A stretch of DNA of 46,765 bases from Bacteroidota bacterium (GTDB lineage Bacteria; Bacteroidota; Bacteroidia; Cytophagales; Cyclobacteriaceae), in assembly GCA_027593175.1 (NCBI GenBank), contig JAQCJI010000015.1, forward strand, positions 1-46,765. The letters run 5' to 3'. Shown piece by piece: positions 8,768-16,546 of this stretch. The notes under the pieces are model-generated. The model saw only the letters and a list, made by a program, of their open reading frames with translations. It ran no database searches and was not told where the DNA came from. Position numbers and translations under genes: made by a program. Numbering within the stretch: position 1 is the stretch's first letter; each line of letters starts with the position of its first letter.

Positions 8768-10729
8768 TCAATCAAACAAATACCAACTTATCCCTAGATC
8801 CAAAAACGAACGGTAGCCCGTATAATCCGGAGTAACAAAATACCCTTCTTGAGCCATAAGCCCAGCATTTAGGTGATTGTACTTGAATAATACCCGAGTT
8901 CGGTTGATTCGGAAGTCAAGAAAAAGATCCAATACTGGGTAGCCTACCACCTCGAAGTTATTTTGGAGATGAAATTGCTGCAAGGAAGGTTGGTACCCAT
9001 CTGCAAAAAAGGAAGAGCGAAACCGCAGGTCCAAGCCCATTTGCACATACACATTTTCATCAAAAAGCGGCCCGTCAAAATACACCTTGGTATTATTATA
9101 CCAAGCAGGAATTCGAAGTGCATCGGATGATTCGCCACTCACTTTGGTGTAGATCAACTCAGAATCTATCCTGAATTTTTTACCAATAGGAAGGGAAGCC
9201 TTGACTGCTGGCATCAACAAAAAGGCCTGCCCTATAGCCTGCTGCGCCTTTAAATCCGTTCCTACAAAAACATAATTATTGATGCGCGTCAAGGTCAAAC
9301 TCGGGCGCAGTTGGATTTTTTCCAAAGGAACTTTAACCGTTCCTTTGACCTGATCTACACCGATGTCACTAAAGTCATTGCTCCACTCACGGTGATTTCC
9401 GCGGTATTCCTGATGAAACAAACTTGGCTTGTACAAGGCCTTGGTGTATTCTACATCCAGCCAAGGGGAGATAAATAGCCCATGCAATCGAAAATTACCC
9501 GGCAGCAAATACTCCCCATCCGCCTGAAGCTGCCAGGTATCGGAAAGCTTGCCGATCAATTCCCCTCCTACATACAATTCGGTAAAGGAACGGGTAGGGT
9601 CAGTCAGTTGGGGTGACCAACGGTTGCCATTCCGCAACTTTGCATAGGTGTTGTAATAAAATTGCTTCACTGTTCCCTTGATTCCAAACTCATTTCTCCA
9701 CTCTGCAAAATCGTTCTGGTTTTGGGTGCTGTCCCTATTTATCAAGCGCTCTTTGGGGAAAAACAGGGAGTCGGAACTAGCGAGCAGAGATTCAAAAACT
9801 AGGCTTTGGATTTTGCGATCCAGCACATGGTAAAACTGAAGGCCATTTCCCAGTTTAAACTCCTGATACAGGTGGTATTCCTGTCTCAACTCTCGGGCTC
9901 GGGTATTTTGCAGCCAAACCTTGGCATCCTCGTAGGTAAAATAAATAGAGGTAGTATCTACGGTAGGTGGGATGATCCCGCCGATATCATTGACTACATG
10001 CTTCATTCGAGAAAAGGATCCCAAAAGCCAGTACCTCCCGTTTTCAGAGCGGTAGTTGGTATGAAATGCATACCCATTCTGTACCACCATGTGGTCATCT
10101 CTCTGGGAGGGATTCAGGGTCTTTCGCACCCGCTGCGTAGAAAAATCAAAGCCAATATTCCAGTGTGGATTCACATTTCTCGCAAAAGATAAGTCAAGCA
10201 TATTTCGATGTCCACCCCCAAAAAAGGCAGCCATTTCTGTAAATGGGGACTTACTATCGTAATACTTGCGCTGGGAAGGATCCTCAAAATAAAGGTCGTA
10301 GGCATCAAAGCCAGAGCTCTGGCCGATTAGGTCAGGAAGTCCAAAATATACTGGCTTGGCTGCACTTCCGATATTACCTAAATCCTGGTACTTCCACCCC
10401 GACTTGGCTACGGGGTCGTAATTGTGAAAATTATTGAGTAAAGTATCCGCCTCATAGAGTACAAGACTATTGCGCTTGATGGCCTGCTCGTAAAAATACA
10501 GGGTGGTCTTGGGCCCATACACCTGCTTGGTACTGTCATCGAGTAGCGTTCTACGACCCTCTTGGTCTTCTATTTCTTTTGGGTCAGCCAACTGTTTACC
10601 AGGACGTGCAGCAGCTGGATTTCCCGGATTTAGGGGTTGTGTTGGACGAGGAATAGGGCGCTGCCCAAAAGCAGTTTGACCTGCTAGAAGGATAAGGAAT
10701 ATCGCTAAACTAAAAAGCTTCCTGGTCAC
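8768..10729 (-). CDS. Putative outer-membrane porin (Bacteroidota 'putative porin' family)
   Basis: A 653-residue beta-barrel protein. The signal peptide is MTRKLFSLAIFLILLAGQTAFG. A Pro-rich linker follows (QRPIPRPTQPLNPGNP). The rest has alternating strands with many aromatic residues and ends in an aromatic-rich strand (SFLDLGISWYLFD), as expected for BAM-inserted barrels. It resembles the Porin_10 group found next to housekeeping genes in Bacteroidota, recalled from the family. The start is GTG at 10729, overlapping the lpxK TGA by four bases (GTGA), so it is translationally coupled to lpxK. Substrate unknown. Confidence 0.78.
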   Translation of the reverse strand: MTRKLFSLAIFLILLAGQTAFGQRPIPRPTQPLNPGNPAAARPGKQLADPKEIEDQEGRRTLLDDSTKQVYGPKTTLYFYEQAIKRNSLVLYEADTLLNNFHNYDPVAKSGWKYQDLGNIGSAAKPVYFGLPDLIGQSSGFDAYDLYFEDPSQRKYYDSKSPFTEMAAFFGGGHRNMLDLSFARNVNPHWNIGFDFSTQRVRKTLNPSQRDDHMVVQNGYAFHTNYRSENGRYWLLGSFSRMKHVVNDIGGIIPPTVDTTSIYFTYEDAKVWLQNTRARELRQEYHLYQEFKLGNGLQFYHVLDRKIQSLVFESLLASSDSLFFPKERLINRDSTQNQNDFAEWRNEFGIKGTVKQFYYNTYAKLRNGNRWSPQLTDPTRSFTELYVGGELIGKLSDTWQLQADGEYLLPGNFRLHGLFISPWLDVEYTKALYKPSLFHQEYRGNHREWSNDFSDIGVDQVKGTVKVPLEKIQLRPSLTLTRINNYVFVGTDLKAQQAIGQAFLLMPAVKASLPIGKKFRIDSELIYTKVSGESSDALRIPAWYNNTKVYFDGPLFDENVYVQMGLDLRFRSSFFADGYQPSLQQFHLQNNFEVVGYPVLDLFLDFRINRTRVLFKYNHLNAGLMAQEGYFVTPDYTGYRSFLDLGISWYLFD

Positions 10730-11775
10730 GGGTGGAAAAGGGTTTGACGCAGCCTATGTAGCAGCAGTTTCTGTTGACTTGGCTCTAGCGCTACCTTAAT
10801 AGGCAGCGCAAAAATCGGAATTTTAGACCAGATTCCTGTAGCAGCGAGTGATTTAAATTTCACTGCATCTTTTTCTGTGGTCAGCAGCACCACCTCGTTT
10901 TCTTTTTCCTGAGCAAGGAGATTCACAATTCGTACTGCATCGCTATCCGCATAGCTGTAATGGTCAGGAAAGGGAAAAGTAGCTAACACCTCAAAATGCT
11001 GTTGGCAGTAGTCAAGGAAAAGACGGTTATCCGCAAGTCCTGAAAGGGCAATCACCTTCGAAAAAAGCGGCTGAAGGGGTCCTACAACTTGATAGGGCAG
11101 TCCATAATTAATTGAAGAAAAAAAAAGATCGGCACCTGGAGCGAGAAATGGAGACAGGTTTTGACGGAAAGTTGATTTCTCAATTGAACTCATTTCAGCC
11201 GGGCACTTTGTTACCACCACGATTTCGGCTCGCTTGGCTCCCGCTCTAGATTCTCTCAACCTACCCATAGGTAGCAGGTGATCCTTGCTTAAAGGAGAAT
11301 AAAACGATGTCAGTAAAATTCGGAAGTCTGGAGCTAGCTTCCTGTGTTGAAAGGCATCGTCCAAAATAAGGAGTTGGAGGTCGGGAAAAAGATGATGAAT
11401 TTTTTGCGCTGCCCCTAGCCGATCTTCCCCCACAAAAACGGGGATTTCACCTTTAAAATACGTGTAGAGTTGCAAGGGCTCGTCTCCTACTTCCGCCGCG
11501 GTACTGCTCGATTGCAGCTGAAAAAAGCCTTTTGTTTTTCTTCCATAACCCCTGCTAAGGGTCCCTAGCAACCGCTCTTGACCAAGTAGCTCCGCCAAAA
11601 AGGCTACCCAGGGAGTTTTTCCCGTGCCGCCTACCGACAGATTTCCCACCACCAGCGTGGGAAATGGCGCTTTTTGACTTTTCAACAGCCCTCGGTCAAA
11701 CAGAAAGTTTCTTGCCGCAGTAATCCCATGAAAAAGAAAAGCTGCCGGAGCGAGAAGATAGGCGTACCAAGGCAT
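10726..11775 (-). CDS. lpxK: Tetraacyldisaccharide 4'-kinase LpxK
   Basis: Phosphorylates the 4' position of the tetraacyldisaccharide-1-phosphate lipid A precursor to give lipid IVA, at the inner membrane. The 349-residue protein has an N-terminal hydrophobic helix (LLAPAAFLFHGITAARNFLF), a Walker A motif GGTGKTPW (K53), SRGYGR, the DDAFQHR motif and a late TTEKDAVKF motif, all typical of LpxK. ATG at 11775. It is divergent from the NIF3-family gene across a 39-base gap and coupled to the downstream porin gene by a four-base overlap. The pairing puts lipid A synthesis and an outer-membrane protein in one transcript. Confidence 0.96.
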   Translation of the reverse strand: MPWYAYLLAPAAFLFHGITAARNFLFDRGLLKSQKAPFPTLVVGNLSVGGTGKTPWVAFLAELLGQERLLGTLSRGYGRKTKGFFQLQSSSTAAEVGDEPLQLYTYFKGEIPVFVGEDRLGAAQKIHHLFPDLQLLILDDAFQHRKLAPDFRILLTSFYSPLSKDHLLPMGRLRESRAGAKRAEIVVVTKCPAEMSSIEKSTFRQNLSPFLAPGADLFFSSINYGLPYQVVGPLQPLFSKVIALSGLADNRLFLDYCQQHFEVLATFPFPDHYSYADSDAVRIVNLLAQEKENEVVLLTTEKDAVKFKSLAATGIWSKIPIFALPIKVALEPSQQKLLLHRLRQTLFHP

Positions 11776-11788
11776 TGAATAGAATTGC

Positions 11789-11796
11789 TATTTTTG
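11789..11796 (+). promoter_or_regulatory. Bacteroidota -7 element upstream of the NIF3-family gene
   Basis: TATTTTTG matches TAnnTTTG exactly and lies 19 bases before the ATG at 11815. I see no good TTTG -33 element. Confidence 0.4.
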
Positions 11797-11814
11797 TTCA
11801 AATTAAAGAAAAAA

Positions 11815-12915
11815 ATGGGATACCACATTCAGGATATACTTTCCTTCCTCGACCAAATCGCTCCTCCCGCTTACCAGGAGTCCTACGACAATGCCACCTT
11901 AATCTGTGGAGATAGAAACTGGCCACTTACCGGGGTGATTTGCACACTGGATTGTACGGAGGAGGTCGTAGCAGAAGCCATTCGGCAAGGTGCCAACCTG
12001 ATTGTGGCGCATCATCCCATTGTCTTCAAAGGACTTAAAAGCATTACCGGCAAAACCTATGTAGAGCGCACGCTGATCAAGGCAATCCAGGCCAATGTGG
12101 CCATTTTTGCCATCCATACTAATCTCGATCATGTGGCGGTCGGGGTCAACAAGCGCATTGCGGATCGGTTGGGTTTGGAGAAGACGCGCATTCTGCAACC
12201 CAAGAAACAGTTGCAGAGTAACTTGGTGTTTTTTGTACCCAAAGCCAAAAAGGAGCAGGTGCTTGCGGCTGTTTTCCAAGCTGGTGCAGGGCAGATTGGG
12301 GAATACAAGGACTGCTCCTTTAGTAGTGAAGGCTTGGGGAGATTTACCCCTTCGGAAAATGCCAATCCAACCTTGGGCAAGGCAGGCCTTCCCCATGAAG
12401 AATCTGAATTGCGCATCGAAGTCGTCCTTCCCTCCTATTTATCAGGCAAGGTTCTTTCGGCCCTCAAAGCTGCTCATCCCTACGAGGAAGTGGCCTACTA
12501 CCTGAGCAACTTGGAGAATGAAAACCAGGAAGTGGGTGCCGGTATGCTAGGGATGTTGCCCCAGTCGATGAAAGAGGAAGAATTTCTGGATTACCTAAAA
12601 GAGCGAATGAATTTGCGAATTGTCAAACACAGTCCATTACGTGGGAAGCAGGTTCAAAAAGTAGCCCTTTGCGGCGGGGCAGGAATATTTCTTCTTGGAG
12701 ATGCCAAAAAGGCTGGAGCAGATGTTTTTGTAACCTCAGACATCAAATATCACGAATATTTCGATGCCGAAGGAGCACTTGTGCTCTGCGATATTGGGCA
12801 TTATGAGAGTGAAATTTTTACAAAAGATTTACTCGCCGACGTTTTGTCACAAAATTTTCCTAATATTGCACTCTATTTGTCAAAAATAGTTACAAATCCC
12901 ACATCTTATCGATAG
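11815..12915 (+). CDS. NIF3-family dinuclear metal-centre protein (YqfO-like)
   Basis: A 366-residue NIF3 family member; some relatives are annotated as type 1 GTP cyclohydrolase, but the true reaction is unsettled. I start at ATG 11815 (MGYHIQDILSFLDQ) and not at the in-frame codon at 11785, because the extra residues are not family-like. Metal ligands visible: HH in IVAHHPIVFKG, H and D in FAIHTNLDHVAVG, and a late H/E pair in CDIGHYESEIF. Between the two halves is the ~130-residue insert typical of long YqfO-like members (EVVLPSYLSGKVLSALKAAHPYEEVAYYL). The zinc-ribbon gene begins three bases after its stop, so the two form an operon. Confidence 0.92.
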   Translation: MGYHIQDILSFLDQIAPPAYQESYDNATLICGDRNWPLTGVICTLDCTEEVVAEAIRQGANLIVAHHPIVFKGLKSITGKTYVERTLIKAIQANVAIFAIHTNLDHVAVGVNKRIADRLGLEKTRILQPKKQLQSNLVFFVPKAKKEQVLAAVFQAGAGQIGEYKDCSFSSEGLGRFTPSENANPTLGKAGLPHEESELRIEVVLPSYLSGKVLSALKAAHPYEEVAYYLSNLENENQEVGAGMLGMLPQSMKEEEFLDYLKERMNLRIVKHSPLRGKQVQKVALCGGAGIFLLGDAKKAGADVFVTSDIKYHEYFDAEGALVLCDIGHYESEIFTKDLLADVLSQNFPNIALYLSKIVTNPTSYR

Positions 12916-12918
12916 TTC

Positions 12919-13689
12919 ATGGAAAGTACAGTAGCACAAAATCTCGACGCTATCTTCACCCTTCAACTTATAGATTCAAGGCTAGATGCAATCGTTAAAG
13001 TAAGAGGAGCACTCCCCGAGGAAGTGCAAGATCTTGAAGATGAGATATCAGGCTACGAAACACGACTTGAGAAATTCACGAAAGAAATCGATCATTTTGA
13101 GGGGGAAATCAAGCTTCAGAAAGACAATATCAAAGAAGCTGAGAAGCTGATTAAGAAGTACCAGGAGCAGCAGATGAACGTACGGAACAATCGTGAGTAC
13201 GATGCCATCACCAAGGAATTGGAGCTTCAGGATTTGGATATTCAGGTATCCAAGAAAAAAATCTCCGAGGCTGGTGTGAAAATTGATTACTTTAAGGTAG
13301 AATTTGAAAAGACTGGCGCAACCAAGATAGATCGACAAAAAGATCTTGATTCTAAGAAAGACGAACTTTCTACCATCATCTCAGAAAGTGAATCGGAAGA
13401 ATCTAAGTTGCAAGCCGACCGCGACAAAGCTGCTAAAAAAGTAGAAGAGCGTTTGATCAAGTCCTACACCAAAATCAGAGCAAATGCCAAGAATGGTCTA
13501 GCAGTGGTGATGGTGAAAAGAGGTGCTTGCGGAGGTTGTTTCAACACTGTTCCTCCACAACGCCAGGCAGATATCCGAGAAAAGAAAAAATTGATCGTTT
13601 GCGAGCACTGCGGAAGAATCCTTGCAGGTGTAGAAGATGAAAACGAAGAAGAAGTAACAAAAACAAAAAGAAGAACAGCTAAGGCTTAA
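12919..13689 (+). CDS. C4 zinc-ribbon coiled-coil protein (zf-RING_7 family)
   Basis: A 256-residue cytoplasmic protein, almost entirely coiled coil from about residue 20 to 180 and rich in Glu and Lys. It ends in a C4 zinc ribbon: CGGC in RGACGGCFNTVPPQ and CEHC in LIVCEHCGRIL. A basic tail (TKTKRRTAKA) follows. The family may bind nucleic acid, but its role is not settled. The CDS sits three bases after the NIF3-family stop, a pairing I recall as recurrent in Bacteroidota. A strong terminator follows at 13708-13739, closing the two-gene operon. Confidence 0.9.
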   Translation: MESTVAQNLDAIFTLQLIDSRLDAIVKVRGALPEEVQDLEDEISGYETRLEKFTKEIDHFEGEIKLQKDNIKEAEKLIKKYQEQQMNVRNNREYDAITKELELQDLDIQVSKKKISEAGVKIDYFKVEFEKTGATKIDRQKDLDSKKDELSTIISESESEESKLQADRDKAAKKVEERLIKSYTKIRANAKNGLAVVMVKRGACGGCFNTVPPQRQADIREKKKLIVCEHCGRILAGVEDENEEEVTKTKRRTAKA

Positions 13690-13707
13690 GCCTTTCTAAA
13701 CGATACA

Positions 13708-13739
13708 AAATCTCCGAGCATATCGGAGATTTTTTTTTT
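13708..13739 (+). terminator. Intrinsic terminator of the NIF3/zinc-ribbon operon
   Basis: AAATCTCCGA (13708-13717) pairs with TCGGAGATTT (13723-13732), loop GCATA, followed by an uninterrupted T-run to 13739. It begins 18 bases after the stop codon. Confidence 0.95.
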
Positions 13740-13823
13740 AACGTGATGTCAGCTATCCGCTCCGACTTCAGGTTTTTTTCCCTTCTCCCTTGAATTTGCT
13801 TTGCATTGCCCCTATATTTAAGA

Positions 13824-14246
13824 ATGAAAAAAGTAGCCTTGATCTTTCTCTTGTTTTGTACCTGCTGTTTGGGATTTGCAAAAGAGCCGGAGTCGAAGAC
13901 CTTTTTGATCCTTTTTGATAAAGTAGAGCTTGCTTTACTTCAAACCAACTTGGGCAGCATCGCGCAGCAACTCAGTCCTTTTTTTCCTACCAAGACTTAT
14001 GAAGGGAACTCTGAACTGGCACTGCTCGTGGAAATTCCCACTTCGACATTTAACGAATGTCTACTTGGCGAATACTGGATTAATCTGAAAGATGGGAGAC
14101 GCTTTCAATTGCAGCAACTCGCCTTTCGACTTTTTGATTTGAGTGAGAATAAGGCAGTTTATCAGCGCTATATGCACGACTTTGAAGCGCAAGTAGAACA
14201 AAAAAAGAAGGTCCTCAAGTCCACTAAATCTGCTTCAAACCCTTGA
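13824..14246 (+). CDS. Small secreted protein of unknown function
   Basis: I do not recognise a family. A 140-residue protein from ATG 13824 (a TTG at 13806 would precede the signal peptide). The N-terminus MKKVALIFLLFCTCCLGFAKEPES is a clear signal peptide, probably cut after GFA. The mature part is ~120 residues with no cysteine pair or repeat, and ends in a charged segment (EAQVEQKKKVLKSTKSASNP). The final 23 bases overlap the convergent histidine-phosphatase gene. A -7-like TATATTTA occurs just upstream of the ATG. Probably periplasmic. Confidence 0.6.
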   Translation: MKKVALIFLLFCTCCLGFAKEPESKTFLILFDKVELALLQTNLGSIAQQLSPFFPTKTYEGNSELALLVEIPTSTFNECLLGEYWINLKDGRRFQLQQLAFRLFDLSENKAVYQRYMHDFEAQVEQKKKVLKSTKSASNP

Positions 14247-14853
14247 GGTGGTCCTGATCATTTTGATTAAGTAGGACAAAACCACCCTCCTCTTCTTGCT
14301 GCAAAAGATATAAGCATAAATTTCCATGTTCGTACTGATCCATATCTTTCAGGGGGGTCTGGCAAATCAAACTTAAAAAAATACGCATCGCTCGTCCGTG
14401 CATGCAAACCAAGATGGTATTTCCAGGACCATGAATAATCTGTTGAATCGCTCGGTTTAACCGTTCAGCAACCGAATTAGGGCTTTCCCCTCCAGCCATG
14501 GCATAATCTAGGTTACCCTGCTGCCACTGATGCAACATCATGCGGTAGTATTCTCCCTCCTTGGGAGTCATGGGTGTGCCCTCGTACTCTCCCCAAGAAA
14601 TCTCATTCAGTTCGGGTAGCACCTCCACAGGAATCCCCAAATCAATAAATCCTTGGATGGATTGTTTTGTGCGGATGAGCGCGGAATGGTATAGTTGGTC
14701 AAAAGAAATTGTGGAATAGGCCTCGAAAAAAGCTGCTGCTTGCGCACTGCCCATAGCATTGATCGGGGCATCGATGCCACTCCCTTGAACAATTCCTTGT
14801 AAATTGTAGTCTGTTTGCCCATGTCGGAGCAGGTAAATTTTTTTTAGGTTCAA
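14224..14853 (-). CDS. Histidine phosphatase family protein (phosphoglycerate-mutase-like)
   Basis: A 209-residue enzyme of the branch-2-type histidine acid phosphatase/PGM fold. The phospho-acceptor is H11 in LLRHGQTDYN. A second Arg is in HSALIRTKQS, the catalytic Glu in NEISWGEYEG, and the second His in VCMHGRAMR. It could be a cobalamin (CobC-like), sugar-phosphate or broad-specificity phosphatase; substrate cannot be assigned. The start must be TTG at 14853: an in-frame stop lies nine bases upstream and the RHG motif follows within ten codons. It is divergent from menI, and its 3' end overlaps the small secreted-protein gene by 23 bases. Confidence 0.85.
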   Translation of the reverse strand: MNLKKIYLLRHGQTDYNLQGIVQGSGIDAPINAMGSAQAAAFFEAYSTISFDQLYHSALIRTKQSIQGFIDLGIPVEVLPELNEISWGEYEGTPMTPKEGEYYRMMLHQWQQGNLDYAMAGGESPNSVAERLNRAIQQIIHGPGNTILVCMHGRAMRIFLSLICQTPLKDMDQYEHGNLCLYLLQQEEEGGFVLLNQNDQDHLKGLKQI

Positions 14854-14860
14854 CTTTCTT

Positions 14861-14868
14861 TAATTTTG
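14861..14868 (+). promoter_or_regulatory. Bacteroidota -7 element of the menI-menF-menD operon
   Basis: TAATTTTG is an exact TAnnTTTG match, 39 bases before the menI ATG. A T-rich stretch about 19 bases upstream could serve as the -33 element. Confidence 0.42.
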
Positions 14869-14906
14869 TCCAGCTCTCAAATAAACTCTATTTAAAACAA
14901 ATTTTA

Positions 14907-15329
14907 ATGGTTTTTCTTTCCCTACCCACCCTTGAGCAACTCAATACCATCCGAGTACATACACTAGTAAACCACTTGGGTATTGAATTTACCGGAATTG
15001 GTAAAGATTTTTTGGAGGCAACTTTACCTGTAGATCATCGAACTATACAGCCTTTGGGATTGTTACACGGAGGAGCTAATGTGGTACTCGCCGAAACCCT
15101 GGGTTCGGTGGCTGCTTCCTTAACCCTAGATCGAAGTAAACAGGACTGTGTGGGTTTGGAAATCAATGCCAACCATATTCGGGCAGTCAAATCAGGAAAG
15201 GTAAAAGGGACCGCGAGGCCCGTTCATCTAGGCAAGTCTACGCAGGTGTGGGAAGTAAAAATTGTCAACGAGGCCGATCAACTCTGCTGTATTAGCAGAA
15301 TTACGATGGCCATCTTGAATAAAAAATGA
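14907..15329 (+). CDS. menI: Hotdog-fold thioesterase, likely 1,4-dihydroxy-2-naphthoyl-CoA hydrolase
   Basis: A 140-residue single hotdog domain of the PaaI/YbgC-like group. The motif QPLGLLHGGANVVLAETLGSVAA carries the HGG and catalytic Glu typical of PaaI-type thioesterases. The domain could act on other aryl-CoAs. Being first in an operon with menF and menD points to DHNA-CoA hydrolysis to DHNA in menaquinone synthesis, which is inference from context. The stop overlaps the menF ATG by four bases (ATGA at 15326-15329). A -7 element is at 14861-14868. Confidence 0.82.
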   Translation: MVFLSLPTLEQLNTIRVHTLVNHLGIEFTGIGKDFLEATLPVDHRTIQPLGLLHGGANVVLAETLGSVAASLTLDRSKQDCVGLEINANHIRAVKSGKVKGTARPVHLGKSTQVWEVKIVNEADQLCCISRITMAILNKK

Positions 15330-16546
15330 ATTTAACGGAAGTAGGTAAGGCGATTTCTTTAGAGGAAGTACTGGATGTTTTCCTGCAGGAAGGATTGGCT
15401 TCTGGTGGCTCATTTGCGCTTTGGCGGAAACCCAATTCCTCCCAACTTGCATTCATTCAAGACTTTAGCCAAAGTCCAAGACGCGTTTCTCTTCATGTGG
15501 AGGAACTTCCTGCTGGTTTTGTTGTTCATCCTTTTGCCGACCAAGAAGACAAAAAAGCTTTTTTTATACAGGCTGACCGTTACGAAAAACTTTCTATCGA
15601 ATCACAACTCAGCCAAGAGGACCTACCCTCCTGGATGCAAGCCAACAAGGAAGCCTTTGAGGGTGCAGAGCTTAAAAAAAATATTTTAAAGTTGCTGGCT
15701 GGCCTCAATCCCCAGTCCACAGCCGCTATCACAGAAACACATGACAAGGAGCATTTCCTACAGCTGGTGGAGCGAGGTATCCAAGCCATCGCAACAGGTA
15801 CTCTCGAAAAGATCGTTCCTGCCCGAACCAAAGTAATTCCTATCCCTGAAGGATTTGATTTAGGTAGAACTTTAGCTACGCTACTTTCGCAATACCCATA
15901 TTCCTTTGTCAACTTTTTCCATATACCGCACGTGGGCACCTGGATGGGTGCTAGTCCTGAAACCTTGATCAAAACGGAAGGAGACTACTTCTACACCATG
16001 TCCTTGGCGGGAACACAGCCGGCACAGGGAAACAATCCCTTGAAATCTGCGGCCTGGACACAAAAAGAAATCGAAGAACAGGCATTGGTAAGTCGTTATG
16101 TTGTAGACTGCTTCAAAACCATCCGCCTAAGAGAATACGAGGAGCATGGACCAAAAACTATCCTTGCTGGTAATCTCCTCCACCTGCGTTCGGACTTTAA
16201 AGTAAATATGCAAAGCACTGGATTTTCCAACCTCGGCAGCGTAATGCTTTCCCTGCTTCATCCCACCTCCGCCGTTTGTGGCATGCCTAGAAAAGAAGCC
16301 CAAGCCTTTTTAAAAGCCTATGAAGGCATTGATCGGAGTTTTTATTCGGGGTTTTTAGGGCCTGTTCAGGTAGAAGGTGCTACTTCCCTCTTTGTCAACC
16401 TCCGTACGGCAAGCTTTCGGGATGGTCAGGTTGTCCTCTATGCGGGTGCTGGGGTAACCGAAGATTCCGAACCAGAAAAGGAGTGGGAGGAAACAGAATT
16501 GAAATGCGAAATCATCGGTAGGTTTATCCAAAATCAATACCCTTGA
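15326..16546 (+). CDS. menF: Isochorismate synthase MenF
   Basis: Converts chorismate to isochorismate, the first step of classical menaquinone synthesis. The 406-residue protein has a variable N-terminal half and a C-terminal chorismate-binding domain (from about residue 145). Markers are KIVPARTK (catalytic Lys), GTWMGASPETLI (Glu), SLAGTQPAQ, and HPTSAVCGMPRKEAQAFLKAYEGIDRSFYSGFLGPV. The Lys and the GxxMGASPE wording favour isochorismate synthase over anthranilate or ADC synthase, and the flanking menI and menD agree. Its ATG overlaps the menI stop and its TGA overlaps the menD TTG start, so the three genes are translationally coupled. Confidence 0.93.
   Translation: MNLTEVGKAISLEEVLDVFLQEGLASGGSFALWRKPNSSQLAFIQDFSQSPRRVSLHVEELPAGFVVHPFADQEDKKAFFIQADRYEKLSIESQLSQEDLPSWMQANKEAFEGAELKKNILKLLAGLNPQSTAAITETHDKEHFLQLVERGIQAIATGTLEKIVPARTKVIPIPEGFDLGRTLATLLSQYPYSFVNFFHIPHVGTWMGASPETLIKTEGDYFYTMSLAGTQPAQGNNPLKSAAWTQKEIEEQALVSRYVVDCFKTIRLREYEEHGPKTILAGNLLHLRSDFKVNMQSTGFSNLGSVMLSLLHPTSAVCGMPRKEAQAFLKAYEGIDRSFYSGFLGPVQVEGATSLFVNLRTASFRDGQVVLYAGAGVTEDSEPEKEWEETELKCEIIGRFIQNQYP

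Noticed and set aside
11899-12396. 165-residue minus-strand ORF opposite the NIF3-family gene
   Set aside because: Fully inside the coding region of a recognisable gene on the other strand; no motif.
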